64,000 bases of DNA, taken from assembly GCA_947492185.1 (NCBI GenBank), contig CANLMR010000001.1, forward strand, positions 744,001 through 808,000, given 5' to 3'. The first letter of the stretch is position 1. The number at the start of each line of letters is the position of its first letter. Below are positions 27,613 to 35,713 of the stretch, piece after piece. This stretch comes from an uncultured Tenacibaculum sp. (lineage in GTDB: Bacteria > Bacteroidota > Bacteroidia > Flavobacteriales > Flavobacteriaceae). The notes below the pieces were generated by a model. The model did not search any database, was not told where the DNA came from, and saw nothing but the letters and a program-made list of their open reading frames with translations. The translations under genes were made by a program, and so were the position numbers.

Positions 27613-30225
27613 ATGATAAAAACTAGTTACTTAACTAAAGTAATTGCCTTTAGCTTTTACTTATTTTCGATCGGTGTTTTTGCTCAATCTGTAAGAGGAA
27701 AGGTCAAAGATGCTTCAGGTGAACCCATACCTTTTGCTAATGTAATAGAAAAAGGTACAACTAATGGAACTACAACAAATGATCAAGGTGAATTTACATT
27801 AAGCCTTAAAAATAGCCCTGCAGTAATTGTGATTTCTTCAGTTGGATTTTCTACAGTTGAAAAAAATGTTTCTTCAGGTAGTACAGTTGATGTAGTATTA
27901 CAAGAAGAAAGTGGTCTTTTAGATGAAGTAGTGCTTACTGGTAACAGATCAAAACCTAGAACAATATTGGATTCTGCAGTGCCAATTGATAATATTGGAT
28001 TGGCTGAATTGCAAACGACAGGACAACCTAGTATTGACCAAGCATTAACATACACTGTGCCTTCTTATAATTCAAGTAACCAAACAGTTTCAGATGCAAC
28101 GGCACATTTTGATCCAGCAGATTTGCGTGGATTAGGACCAAGTAGAACTTTAGTTTTAGTAAACGGAAAACGTAAAAATCAAAGTGCATTAGTTTATGTA
28201 AATGATACACCTGGTAAAGGAGAAGTAGGAACAGATATGAAAAGTATCCCTACAGCTGCAATTGAAAGAGTAGAAGTTTTGCGAGATGGAGCTTCTGCGC
28301 AATATGGTTCTGATGCTGTAGCTGGGGTTGTAAATATTATTTTGAAGAAAAATATAGATATAACAACTGTTAATGCATATTCAGGAGTTACTAAAGTTGG
28401 TGATGGATTAAATTATGGGGCAGACGTAAATCATACATTTTCTATAGGAGAAGAAGGGTTTGTTAATGCAACATTAAGTGGGTATCATCAAGATTATACA
28501 AATAGAGCTGGAGAACCTGGTAAAGATGATTTATTTGGAGTAGATAATCAATGGACTAGAGATAACCCAGATTTAGGTATGATTATCGGTCAACCTGAAA
28601 TGACTAAAGGAGACATTTTTATTAATGGAGAATATGATTTAAATGATGATACAAAATTATATGCCTTTGGAGGTTTTGATTATAGAAAAGGAAAAAGTTT
28701 TGCATTATACAGAACACCTTATTGGATTACGGATGATTTTGGGTTGTTAACACCTCCAGGTGAAACGTATAATGGTTTTCAACCAACTTTTGAAACTGAT
28801 ATTCAGGATATTTTATTTACTGCCGGAGGGAAGTTTAAATTAGGTGATTTTAATGCAGATTTAAGTGCTACTTACGGAGGAAACACTGTTGATTACACAA
28901 TTGGAAACACTATTAATGTAGATTTAGGAGCAAACAGCCCAACCACTTTTGATGCTGGAGCTTATGGTTTTAGTAATATCGTAGGAAATTTAGACGTGAA
29001 TAGACAATTTGGAGAAGATGTAAGTATTGGATTTGGTGTTGAAGCAAGACAAGAACGTTTTGAAGTAACAGCTGGAGAAGAAGCATCTTATTTTGGAGGA
29101 GGAGCACAATCTTTTCCTGGATTACAACCAAGTAATGCTTTAAATGAGACAAGAACTAATGTTGGTGCTTACGGTACTTTAGATTGGGATATTAATGAGG
29201 ATTTATTAATTGGAGGTGCCGTTCGTTATGAAAACTATTCTGATTTTGGAGGAAATACTTCTTGGAAGGTAAATTCAAGATATAAATTAGGAGAAGCTGG
29301 TGTTTTAAGAGGTTCTTATAGTACTGGGTTTAGAGCTCCGTCTTTACATCAAGTATATTTAAGTAATGTTCAAACTTTAGTTTCTGGAGGTACAATTTCT
29401 AATCAAGGAACTTTTAATAATGTAAGTCCGGTAATTAGAGATTTAGGAGTTGAGCCTTTATTTGCAGAGACTTCTGAGAATATTTCTGCTGGATTAACAA
29501 TTAAAGCTTCTAGAAATTTCACAATATCATTAGATTATTATAATGTAAGAGTGAATGATAGAGTTTTATTCACAGGAGAAATTGGAGGGACAGATGATAA
29601 TGGTAATCCAAATGCAGCTGTTCAACAAATATTAGATGCTAATCAAGTAACTAGTATTAAGTTCTTTATTAATGCTGTAAATACAATTACTCAAGGGTTT
29701 GATTATACAATGCGTTATAAGAATATAGCATTGGGTTCTGGTAAATTCGGATTTAATTTAGCATTAAATATTAATAAAACAGAATTAGAGGGTGAAGTTA
29801 AAACACCATCAAGTTTAGCAAATTATAAAAACAATATTTTTAATAGAAAAGAGCAATCTAGAATTATAAGTGCTCGTCCAAATACGAAGTTTTTATTTGG
29901 AGGTACTTATGAGATTGGCAAGTTTAGCGCTGCAGTGAATAATACATTCTTTGGAGAAGTTACTTGGCAACATGCTTCAGATCCATTAAAAGATCAAACA
30001 TTTACAGGTAAGGTGGTTACTGATTTATCATTTGGATACGAATTTTCAGACTTGGTTTCGTTAAATGTAACAGTAAACAACTTATTTGATGTTTTCCCTG
30101 ATGAAATTGATACACGAGGTGATGTAGTTACTGATTTAGGAGGTCGTTTTAGATATCCTTGGGAAGTTAACCAATTTGGATTTAATGGTATGACCTTTAG
30201 AGGAGGACTTACTTTTAAATTCTAA
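27613..30225 (+). CDS. TonB-dependent receptor with carboxypeptidase-regulatory-like domain
   Basis: This is an 870-residue outer-membrane active transporter. It has a signal peptide ending at about residue 24, an N-terminal CarboxypepD_reg-like beta domain (SVRGKVKDASGEPIPFANVI, about 25-110), a plug domain (about 115-240, with LRDGASAQYGSDAVAGVVNI), and a 22-strand barrel ending in GMTFRGGLTFKF. No SusD partner is adjacent, so it is not part of a typical polysaccharide locus; the ligand (siderophore, peptide or other) is unknown. It ends before a terminator shared with lpxH. Confidence 0.92.
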   Translation: MIKTSYLTKVIAFSFYLFSIGVFAQSVRGKVKDASGEPIPFANVIEKGTTNGTTTNDQGEFTLSLKNSPAVIVISSVGFSTVEKNVSSGSTVDVVLQEESGLLDEVVLTGNRSKPRTILDSAVPIDNIGLAELQTTGQPSIDQALTYTVPSYNSSNQTVSDATAHFDPADLRGLGPSRTLVLVNGKRKNQSALVYVNDTPGKGEVGTDMKSIPTAAIERVEVLRDGASAQYGSDAVAGVVNIILKKNIDITTVNAYSGVTKVGDGLNYGADVNHTFSIGEEGFVNATLSGYHQDYTNRAGEPGKDDLFGVDNQWTRDNPDLGMIIGQPEMTKGDIFINGEYDLNDDTKLYAFGGFDYRKGKSFALYRTPYWITDDFGLLTPPGETYNGFQPTFETDIQDILFTAGGKFKLGDFNADLSATYGGNTVDYTIGNTINVDLGANSPTTFDAGAYGFSNIVGNLDVNRQFGEDVSIGFGVEARQERFEVTAGEEASYFGGGAQSFPGLQPSNALNETRTNVGAYGTLDWDINEDLLIGGAVRYENYSDFGGNTSWKVNSRYKLGEAGVLRGSYSTGFRAPSLHQVYLSNVQTLVSGGTISNQGTFNNVSPVIRDLGVEPLFAETSENISAGLTIKASRNFTISLDYYNVRVNDRVLFTGEIGGTDDNGNPNAAVQQILDANQVTSIKFFINAVNTITQGFDYTMRYKNIALGSGKFGFNLALNINKTELEGEVKTPSSLANYKNNIFNRKEQSRIISARPNTKFLFGGTYEIGKFSAAVNNTFFGEVTWQHASDPLKDQTFTGKVVTDLSFGYEFSDLVSLNVTVNNLFDVFPDEIDTRGDVVTDLGGRFRYPWEVNQFGFNGMTFRGGLTFKF

Positions 30226-30250
30226 TTGAATTAATCAATTTTTGTTTAAC

Positions 30251-30285
30251 AAAAAAGGTACTGATTGAATTCGGTGCCTTTTTTT
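30251..30285 (+). terminator. Bidirectional terminator between TonB receptor and lpxH
   Basis: AAAAAAGGTAC (30251-30261) pairs with GGTGCCTTTTTT (one G-U) ending near 30285. It reaches the lpxH stop codon (30284-30286), so it may serve both converging genes. Confidence 0.7.
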
Positions 30286-31048
30286 ATTTGTACTCTAATA
30301 ATGAGAATTGATCTTTTTCAAATGCTCCATAGGTGTAGAAATTAATCCAGTCTCCTAAGTTATAGTATTTGCTGTTTTCTTGAAGTTGAATATCAAGTGG
30401 AAGATGCCTGTGTCCAAACACAAAGAAATCATAATGTTTGCCCTCTAATTTACGTTTGCAATACTGAACCAACCACTCTTTATCTTCACCTAAAAATTTA
30501 AAATCCTCGTCGCCAGAAATTAGTTTGTTTTTTACAGACATATATTGACCAAGTTTAACACCTAAATCAGGATGTAACCATCTGAACATCCATTTAAATA
30601 AAGGGAAAGTGAAGACTTTTTTCATTCTCTTATAGCCTTTATCGTGCGGTCCTAAACCATCTCCATGTCCAATAAGAAATGATTTATTATTGATTGTAAA
30701 TTCTTGAGATGAATGAAATACAGGAATATTTAGCTCTTTTTCAAAATAATCACGCATCCATAAATCATGATTCCCTACGAAAAAATATACAGGAATACCT
30801 TTGTCTCTAATTTCAGCTAGTTTACCTAAAACTCTAACAAAACCTTTCGGAACTACAGTTTTATATTCAAACCAAAAATCAAATAAATCACCTAATAAAA
30901 AAATGGCTTCTGCATCATCTTTAATTTCATCTAGCCAACGAACGAATTTTTGCTCTCTAGGAAAACTTTGTTCATGAGTTGGTGCTCCTAGATGTTGATC
31001 AGAGGCAAAATAAACTTTCTTATTATCTGAAATAGTAATAGATGTCAA
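30284..31048 (-). CDS. lpxH: UDP-2,3-diacylglucosamine diphosphatase (LpxH-like)
   Basis: It hydrolyses UDP-2,3-diacylglucosamine to lipid X in lipid A synthesis, at the cytoplasmic face. The 254-residue protein has the calcineurin-like metallophosphatase motifs: Asp17-x-His19 (SDQHLGAP), Asp54 in LLGDLFDFWFEY, GNHDLWM, GHGDGLGPHD and GHRHLPLD. The WF-rich segment and spacing are as in Bacteroidota LpxH. Other calcineurin-like phosphatases are the alternative. It diverges from the MOSC gene. Confidence 0.85.
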   Translation of the reverse strand: MTSITISDNKKVYFASDQHLGAPTHEQSFPREQKFVRWLDEIKDDAEAIFLLGDLFDFWFEYKTVVPKGFVRVLGKLAEIRDKGIPVYFFVGNHDLWMRDYFEKELNIPVFHSSQEFTINNKSFLIGHGDGLGPHDKGYKRMKKVFTFPLFKWMFRWLHPDLGVKLGQYMSVKNKLISGDEDFKFLGEDKEWLVQYCKRKLEGKHYDFFVFGHRHLPLDIQLQENSKYYNLGDWINFYTYGAFEKDQFSLLEYK

Positions 31049-31060
31049 ATCGAATTATTT

Positions 31061-31095
31061 TGGGTAAAAATAACTATTTTATTTAGCTAACTTTG
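31061..31095 (+). promoter_or_regulatory. Promoter of the MOSC-tadA-SMI1 gene group
   Basis: TTG (31061-31063) is 24 bases before TAACTTTG (31088-31095), an exact -7 match; the spacer is one base longer than the usual upper limit. The ATG at 31112 lies 16 bases downstream. Confidence 0.5.
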
Positions 31096-31111
31096 TATAA
31101 AACGCATTTCG

Positions 31112-31669
31112 ATGAAAATAGTTGCTACAAATATAGGCGAGAGAAGAGAAATAGATTGGAAAGGTAAAACTGTTACTACAGGGATTTTTAAATTTCCTGT
31201 GAATGAGTCTGTTTTTTTAGATATTGAAGATGTAAAAGGAGATGCAATTTGTAATCGTGAAAAACACGGAGGAATCGATCAGGCAGTTTATGCGTTTTCC
31301 GAAAAACATTATGAATACTTTAAAGAATTGTATCCAAATTTAGATTGGGAACTTGGAATGTTTGGAGAGAATTTGACATTGTCAGATTGTGAAGAATCTG
31401 AACTTCATGTTGGTGATACTTTCAAAGTTGGTGAAGCTATTGTTGAAGTGACTAAACCAAGACAACCTTGTATGAAATTAGGAGTTCGATTTAATGATAT
31501 GAAAATTGTAAAGCAATTCTGGAATACAGATAAAAGCGGAGTGTATTTTAAAGTATTGCAAACAGGCTATGTAAAAAAAGGAGATGTTTTTGAATTGATA
31601 AAAACAGATAAAACAAAACCTACAATAGCAGACGTCTACAATGAAAAAAGGATAAAAAAGAATATATAA
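31112..31669 (+). CDS. MOSC domain protein
   Basis: This 185-residue protein has the MOSC (molybdenum cofactor sulfurase C-terminal) fold, with the conserved GMFGENLTLS (about 82-91) and the conserved Cys in TKPRQPCMKL (about 110-119). Stand-alone MOSC proteins of the YiiM type are proposed to handle molybdenum-cofactor-linked detoxification of N-hydroxylated compounds. Its stop (TAA) shares a base with the tadA ATG (TAATG), so translation is coupled. Confidence 0.87.
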   Translation: MKIVATNIGERREIDWKGKTVTTGIFKFPVNESVFLDIEDVKGDAICNREKHGGIDQAVYAFSEKHYEYFKELYPNLDWELGMFGENLTLSDCEESELHVGDTFKVGEAIVEVTKPRQPCMKLGVRFNDMKIVKQFWNTDKSGVYFKVLQTGYVKKGDVFELIKTDKTKPTIADVYNEKRIKKNI

Positions 31670-32115
31670 TGAATCCTTTTGACGATACATATTTCATGAA
31701 GAAAGCACTTCTGGAAGCAGAAGAAGCATACAAAAAAGGTGAGGTTCCAGTGGGAGCAGTAATCGTTTTTAAAAATCAAATTATAGCTAGAGCCCATAAT
31801 TTAACGGAACGTTTAAACGATGTTACGGCACATGCAGAAATGCAAGCCTTCACTTCAGCTGCTGATTATTTAGGCGGTAAATATTTAAGAGATTGTACGT
31901 TGTATGTAACTGTTGAGCCATGTCAAATGTGTGCTGGAGCAAGTTATTGGACTCAAATTGGAAAAATAGTTTACGGAGCAATTGAACCAAGATCGGGTTT
32001 TACGGTTATGGGAACCAAATTACATCCAAAAACTAAGATTGTTTCAGGAGTTTTAGAAGAAGAATGTAGTCAATTAATGAGACGTTTTTTTGTGGAAAAA
32101 AGGAACTTGAATTAA
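31669..32115 (+). CDS. tadA: tRNA adenosine(34) deaminase (TadA)
   Basis: It converts adenosine to inosine at the wobble position of tRNA-Arg(ACG). The 148-residue protein has the zinc-deaminase motifs His55-x-Glu57 (TAHAEMQAF) and Pro-Cys85-x2-Cys88 (EPCQMCAGA). Length and the RRFFVEKR C-terminus fit TadA rather than cytosine or guanine deaminases, though a nucleoside deaminase remains the alternative. It starts in the stop codon of the MOSC gene and is followed after 3 bases by an SMI1/KNR4 gene. Confidence 0.85.
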   Translation: MNPFDDTYFMKKALLEAEEAYKKGEVPVGAVIVFKNQIIARAHNLTERLNDVTAHAEMQAFTSAADYLGGKYLRDCTLYVTVEPCQMCAGASYWTQIGKIVYGAIEPRSGFTVMGTKLHPKTKIVSGVLEEECSQLMRRFFVEKRNLN

Positions 32116-32118
32116 GAA

Positions 32119-32652
32119 ATGGAAAAAATTATAGATAAGCATTTGAATTTATTACTGGAATTAGGAATAAACGGTGTCCCGATGAAAGTTGAAGAGGGAA
32201 TGAAGGGCTCTGAAATGGATAGTGAAGGATGGCAAAAGTGGGTTCCTATTCAAAGTGAAGTTACAGAAGACGAAATTAAAGATTTGGAACATATGATAAA
32301 CGTTGCTTTACCTGATTCTTATAAAAGATTTCTTAAGTACAAGCACTTTTATGACTTGCATATAGGAGAATGTGGATTTTGTTCTCATCCTGTAAATAAT
32401 TGGAAGAAATCTTTGAATGAAATGATTTTGAATGGATATCCAAAAGAATTTTTATTAGATAAAGGAAGGGTTCCATTTGCAAATTGGAGCGATTGGGGAT
32501 TATTATGTTTTGATACTACTAAAAAATGTGAGAATAGCAATTATCCTATAGTCCTTTGGGATCATGAAGTTTATAATGATTTTACTGAAGTGTATAGTGA
32601 CTTTGAAAGTATGATTTATGAGCTTGATGATGAGTTTGAATTAAATGACTAA
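32119..32652 (+). CDS. SMI1/KNR4 (SUKH) family protein
   Basis: This is a 177-residue SUKH-fold protein: the core ALPDSYKRFLKYKHFYDLHIG (about 68-88), a central W-rich segment (ANWSDWGLLCFDTT), and ...YPIVLWDHEVYNDFTEVYSDFESMI. SUKH domains act in bacteria mostly as immunity proteins against nuclease toxins delivered by contact-dependent or type VI/VII systems. No toxin is encoded in the window, so it may be an orphan immunity gene or a general regulator. It follows tadA by 3 bases and its end overlaps the alkyltransferase by 4 bases. Confidence 0.8.
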   Translation: MEKIIDKHLNLLLELGINGVPMKVEEGMKGSEMDSEGWQKWVPIQSEVTEDEIKDLEHMINVALPDSYKRFLKYKHFYDLHIGECGFCSHPVNNWKKSLNEMILNGYPKEFLLDKGRVPFANWSDWGLLCFDTTKKCENSNYPIVLWDHEVYNDFTEVYSDFESMIYELDDEFELND

Positions 32653-33131
32653 AACAAACTTTGTTGTTTGTTTTCGCTTTCATGTTCAAGTAGCCATTTT
32701 TTTCTCCAAACCCCACCAGCATATCCAGTTAAAGATCCATCCGATCCAATAATTCTATGACAAGGAATAATAATTGAAATTGGGTTTCTTCCATTTGCTG
32801 AAGCAACAGCTCTTATCGCTTTTACATCACCCAGCTTTTTAGATTGCTCCAAATAACTTCTAGTTTTGCCAAAAGGAACTTTTAATAATTCAGTCCAAAC
32901 TTTCCCTTGAAATTCTGTTCCTTTAGGATTTAAGGTGAGCTCAAATTCTTTTCTGTTTCCAGTAAAATATTCATCCAATTGTTGAACACATTTTTTCAAT
33001 TCTCCTGTCACTTCGAGCGCAGTCGAGAAGTCATCATCTATAAAATAAATAGAATGAATTTCTTTACTGTCACCTTTAATTTCTAGAGTTCCAATTGGAG
33101 ATTTGTAATATGTGGTTTCAGTTTTAAACAC
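32649..33131 (-). CDS. ogt: Methylated-DNA--protein-cysteine methyltransferase
   Basis: This 160-residue suicide repair enzyme removes the O6-methyl group of guanine. The active site is PCHRIIG with Cys124, preceded by ANGRNPI and followed by GSLTGYAGG, all as in Ogt/AdaC. No ATG fits: the conserved YYKSPIGTLEI start is preceded by an in-frame GTG (33131) that overlaps the TatD stop by 8 bases, which I take as the start; an ATG at 33200 would add about 23 residues with no family match. A repeat-like palindrome is translated within the N-domain (residues 34-44). Confidence 0.83.
   Translation of the reverse strand: MFKTETTYYKSPIGTLEIKGDSKEIHSIYFIDDDFSTALEVTGELKKCVQQLDEYFTGNRKEFELTLNPKGTEFQGKVWTELLKVPFGKTRSYLEQSKKLGDVKAIRAVASANGRNPISIIIPCHRIIGSDGSLTGYAGGVWRKKWLLEHESENKQQSLF
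33006..33031. repeat. Repeat-like palindrome inside the alkyltransferase coding sequence
   Basis: The plus-strand sequence is TGTCACTTCGAGCGCAGTCG followed by AGAAGT. Its complement, beginning ACTTCTCGACTGCGCTCGAA, can fold with one bulge and resembles a short dispersed repeat I recall from many Flavobacteriaceae genomes. It lies inside codons of the alkyltransferase (DFSTALEVTGE), in the loop between N-domain strands. Whether it is a true genome-wide repeat cannot be shown from this window. Confidence 0.5.
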
Positions 33132-33888
33132 CAAATACAGCTTTAGAGTTTTCAGTAGTAATTTCGGAAATTTCTTGAAAAGATTTTTCATAAATGTCAA
33201 CTAATTTTCCAACTACTTGCTCTATATAGCTACTTTCGTTTCTTTTTCCCCTAAATGGAGTTGGTGCTAAATAAGGCGAGTCAGTTTCAAGAACAATATG
33301 TTCTACATCTATTTCATTTAAAAATTTATCAATTTTACCATTTTTAAATGTTACCACTCCACCAATGCCCAATTTCATATTGTACGAAATGGCTTTTTTT
33401 GCTTGTTCTATAGTTCCAGTGAAACAATGGAAAATTCCTCGTAAATCTTCTCCTTTTTCTAGTTCTAAAACTTCAAAAATTTCATCAAACGCATCTCTAC
33501 AATGAATTACAATCGGAAGTTTTTTTTCTTTTGCCCATTGTATCTGTGTTCTAAAAGCTTCTTGTTGTTGTTTTAAAAATGTTTTGTCCCAATACAAATC
33601 AATTCCAATTTCACCAATAGCATAAAATTCGCGCTGATCAATCCATTCTCTTACATGGGCTAATTCTTCCTGATAATTTTCCTTTACAGAAGTTGGATGT
33701 AATCCCATCATTAAATACACATCATTCGGATAATTTTTCTCTAATTCGAACATCCTATCGGTGTAAGAACTATCAATAGCTGGAATAAAAAATCTTGAAA
33801 CTCCAATTTCTTTAGCTCTTGCAATCATTACATCTCTATCTTCGTCAAATTGTTCAGAATATAAGTGTGTATGTGTATCTGTAATCAT
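33124..33888 (-). CDS. TatD family metal-dependent DNase
   Basis: This is a 254-residue TIM-barrel hydrolase. The metal ligands are HTH in MITDTHTHLY, then GEIGIDLYW (Glu), PIVIHCRDA (His), FHCFTG (His) and LETDSPYL (Asp). TatD acts as a 3'-5' exonuclease and DNA fragmentation/repair nuclease. The ATG at 33888 sits directly on MITDTHTHLY; codons upstream to 34020 encode a repeat and promoter region and are not part of the gene. Its stop overlaps the alkyltransferase start, so repair genes ogt and tatD are coupled. Confidence 0.92.
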   Translation of the reverse strand: MITDTHTHLYSEQFDEDRDVMIARAKEIGVSRFFIPAIDSSYTDRMFELEKNYPNDVYLMMGLHPTSVKENYQEELAHVREWIDQREFYAIGEIGIDLYWDKTFLKQQQEAFRTQIQWAKEKKLPIVIHCRDAFDEIFEVLELEKGEDLRGIFHCFTGTIEQAKKAISYNMKLGIGGVVTFKNGKIDKFLNEIDVEHIVLETDSPYLAPTPFRGKRNESSYIEQVVGKLVDIYEKSFQEISEITTENSKAVFGV

Positions 33889-33915
33889 TGATATTTGGAA
33901 ATTATATAGTTTTTT

Positions 33916-33989
33916 GTCATTGCGAAACTTGAAAAGGTGAAGCAATCTTTTAATTGAGATTACTTCGTTGTTTGACAACTCGTAATGAC
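33916..33989. repeat. Palindromic REP-like intergenic element
   Basis: The arms are 33916-33948 and 33957-33989, each 33 bases, around an 8-base loop. The outer 10 bases pair with one exception (GTCATTGCGA against CGTAATGAC plus neighbour), and the inner 10 also (GAAGCAATCT against AGATTACTTC), while the centre of each arm is divergent. The ends GTCATTGCGA...GAAGCAATCT resemble a dispersed palindrome common in Bacteroidota. It sits between tatD and the aspartic protease gene. Confidence 0.7.
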
Positions 33990-33998
33990 GTATTTTTG
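33968..33998 (+). promoter_or_regulatory. Promoter of the aspartic-protease gene, partly inside the palindrome
   Basis: TTG (33968-33970), a 20-base spacer, and TATTTTTG (33991-33998) match the flavobacterial promoter exactly. The TTG is in the right arm of the palindromic element and the -7 box begins 2 bases after it ends. The ATG at 34024 is 26 bases downstream of the box. Confidence 0.6.
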
Positions 33999-34009
33999 TT
34001 TTTCGGAGA

Positions 34010-34017
34010 CAAAAGTA
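34010..34017 (-). promoter_or_regulatory. Candidate -7 box for tatD
   Basis: The minus-strand sequence is TACTTTTG. It would give tatD a leader of about 115 bases that contains the whole palindrome as an RNA hairpin. No well-spaced TTG was found. Confidence 0.35.
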
Positions 34018-34023
34018 CAAGAA

Positions 34024-34503
34024 ATGGCAAGTTTGAAAAAAGTATTACGTAAAAAGAAGTACGTTCGAATCAAATTAAAAAAGATGATTACAAATCATTT
34101 GGAGTTATCTGCAAAAATTAATGGGATTAAAGGAATATTTATTTTAGATACTGGAGCATCAAATTCTTGTGTTGGTTTAGATTTACTAGATTATTTTAAG
34201 TTAACTTCTGAAGAAAGTGAAGTGAAGGCTGCTGGAGCTGGAGCTACAGATATGGAAACCTATAAGTCATCAGGAAATGATTTAAAAATTGGAGATTGGA
34301 AACTAAAAAGCTGTGATTTGGTGTTGTTTGATATGACTCATGTAAATACTGCGTTAACACAACATAAGGCTGAAAAGGTTCATGGAATTATTGGTGCTGA
34401 TGTGTTAGAAAAAGGAAAAGCGTTTATCGATTACGATAAGAAAGTATTGTACTTGAAAAAAATGAAAAAGAAAAAGCAACGAACATTGTCGTTGCCTTTT
34501 TAA
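34024..34503 (+). CDS. Retropepsin-like aspartic protease family protein
   Basis: This 159-residue protein has one aspartic-protease motif, DTGAS with Asp42 in FILDTGASNS, and a later IIGADVLEKGKAFIDYDKK (about 118-136), as in single-domain retropepsin-like proteins that dimerise to make the active site. The N-terminus is basic and has no signal peptide, so it may be cytosolic. The ATG at 34024 is preferred over one at 33985 because the promoter lies in between. The last nine codons form an intrinsic terminator. Confidence 0.82.
   Translation: MASLKKVLRKKKYVRIKLKKMITNHLELSAKINGIKGIFILDTGASNSCVGLDLLDYFKLTSEESEVKAAGAGATDMETYKSSGNDLKIGDWKLKSCDLVLFDMTHVNTALTQHKAEKVHGIIGADVLEKGKAFIDYDKKVLYLKKMKKKKQRTLSLPF
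34471..34501 (+). terminator. Intrinsic terminator inside the 3' end of the protease gene
   Basis: GCAACGA (34476-34482) and TCGTTGC (34489-34495) form a perfect 7-bp stem with 6-base loop, flanked by A5 and T5. The stem encodes the last residues of the protein and the stop TAA begins in the T-run (34501-34503). It can act bidirectionally for the convergent aminotransferase. Confidence 0.75.
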
Positions 34504-34514
34504 AATTTGAGTAA

Positions 34515-35702
34515 TTAACTTAAAATCTCTTTTATTCTTTTAACAGCCTCTCTTAATTGTAATTCAGAAGCAGCATAAGACATTCTAATACAGTTTGGAG
34601 CTCCGAAAGCTTCACCTGTTACAGTTGCTACATTTGCCTCTTCTAATAATAACATAGAAAAGTCGTTCGCATTTTTAATTTCTTTACCTCTGATTGTCTT
34701 TCCAAAGAAAGCAGAGATGTCTGGGAAAATATAAAAAGCACCTTCAGGCACATTTAGTTTAAATCCTTCAATTTTTCCTAATAAACCTAATACAATATCT
34801 CTACGAGATTTGAATTCGTTTACCATATATTGTACTTGATCTGGAGAAGCAGAAACTGCTGTAATTGCAGCACGTTGTGCGATACAGTTTGTTCCTGAGG
34901 TGATTTGTCCTTGCATTTTAGTACAAGCTTTAGCAATCCAATCTGGAGCACCAATATATCCAATTCTCCATCCAGTCATAGCAAAAGCTTTTGCTAATCC
35001 ATTTACTGTGATGGTTCTATCATACATGCTTTCAATAGCAGCAAAACTAAATGGCTTTGCACCATAGTTAATGTGCTCATAAATTTCATCAGAAAGAATG
35101 TAAATCTGTGGGTGTTTTTCTAAAACTTCCGCTAATGCTCGGTATTCAGCTTCACTATAAATACTTCCACTTGGGTTGTTTGGTGAGTTAAAGAATACCA
35201 TTTTTGTTTTTGGAGTAATAGCTTCTTCTAATTGTTGTGGTGTGATTTTAAAATCAGTATCAATAGAAGAAGGAATCTCTACAAACTTAGCTTCGCATAA
35301 CGTTGCAATTGCAGAGTAACTTACCCAATATGGAGCTGGTAATAATACTTCATCTCCCGGGTTTAATAAAACCTGTGCTACATTAGCAATAGATTGTTTA
35401 GCTCCTGTTGAAACTACAATCTGATTTGGTTTGTAATCTAAATTATTATCACGCTTAAATTTGGTGCAGATAGCCTCTTTTAATTCAACATATCCATCAA
35501 CTGGAGTATAAGAATTATAATTTTGATTAATAGCTTCAACTGCAGCTTCTTTAATGAAATCTGGAGTGTTAAAATCAGGCTCTCCTAAGCTTAAGCTAAT
35601 GATATCTTTTCCTTGACCTTTTAACTCTCTTGCTTTAGCTGCCATTGCTAAAGTTTGTGAAACAGGTAAACTGTTAATTCTGTTTGATAATGCTTCAGAC
35701 AT
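34515..35702 (-). CDS. Pyridoxal-phosphate aminotransferase class I (aspartate aminotransferase type)
   Basis: This 395-residue fold-type I aminotransferase probably interconverts aspartate and oxaloacetate using 2-oxoglutarate/glutamate. Key features: substrate/PLP motif VSTGAKQSIANVAQVLLNPG, PAPYWVSY, the NSPNNPSG motif at about 175, LSDEIYEHINYG, and the catalytic lysine in VNGLAKAFAMTGWRIGY (about 240). The C-terminal RMSYA arginine binds the carboxylate. A branched-substrate aminotransferase is the alternative. It is followed on its own strand by nothing nearby and converges on the protease gene 11 bases away. Confidence 0.92.
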   Translation of the reverse strand: MSEALSNRINSLPVSQTLAMAAKARELKGQGKDIISLSLGEPDFNTPDFIKEAAVEAINQNYNSYTPVDGYVELKEAICTKFKRDNNLDYKPNQIVVSTGAKQSIANVAQVLLNPGDEVLLPAPYWVSYSAIATLCEAKFVEIPSSIDTDFKITPQQLEEAITPKTKMVFFNSPNNPSGSIYSEAEYRALAEVLEKHPQIYILSDEIYEHINYGAKPFSFAAIESMYDRTITVNGLAKAFAMTGWRIGYIGAPDWIAKACTKMQGQITSGTNCIAQRAAITAVSASPDQVQYMVNEFKSRRDIVLGLLGKIEGFKLNVPEGAFYIFPDISAFFGKTIRGKEIKNANDFSMLLLEEANVATVTGEAFGAPNCIRMSYAASELQLREAVKRIKEILS

Positions 35703-35713
35703 TTTGTGTTTGA

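Noticed and set aside
32649..33200. Frame extending the alkyltransferase N-terminus to an ATG at 33200
   Set aside because: The added 23 residues overlap the coding end of tatD, have no family similarity, and a GTG at 33131 fits the family start.
33889..34020. Extension of TatD to an ATG at 34020
   Set aside because: The extra 44 codons translate the palindromic repeat and promoter; the conserved N-terminus begins at 33888.
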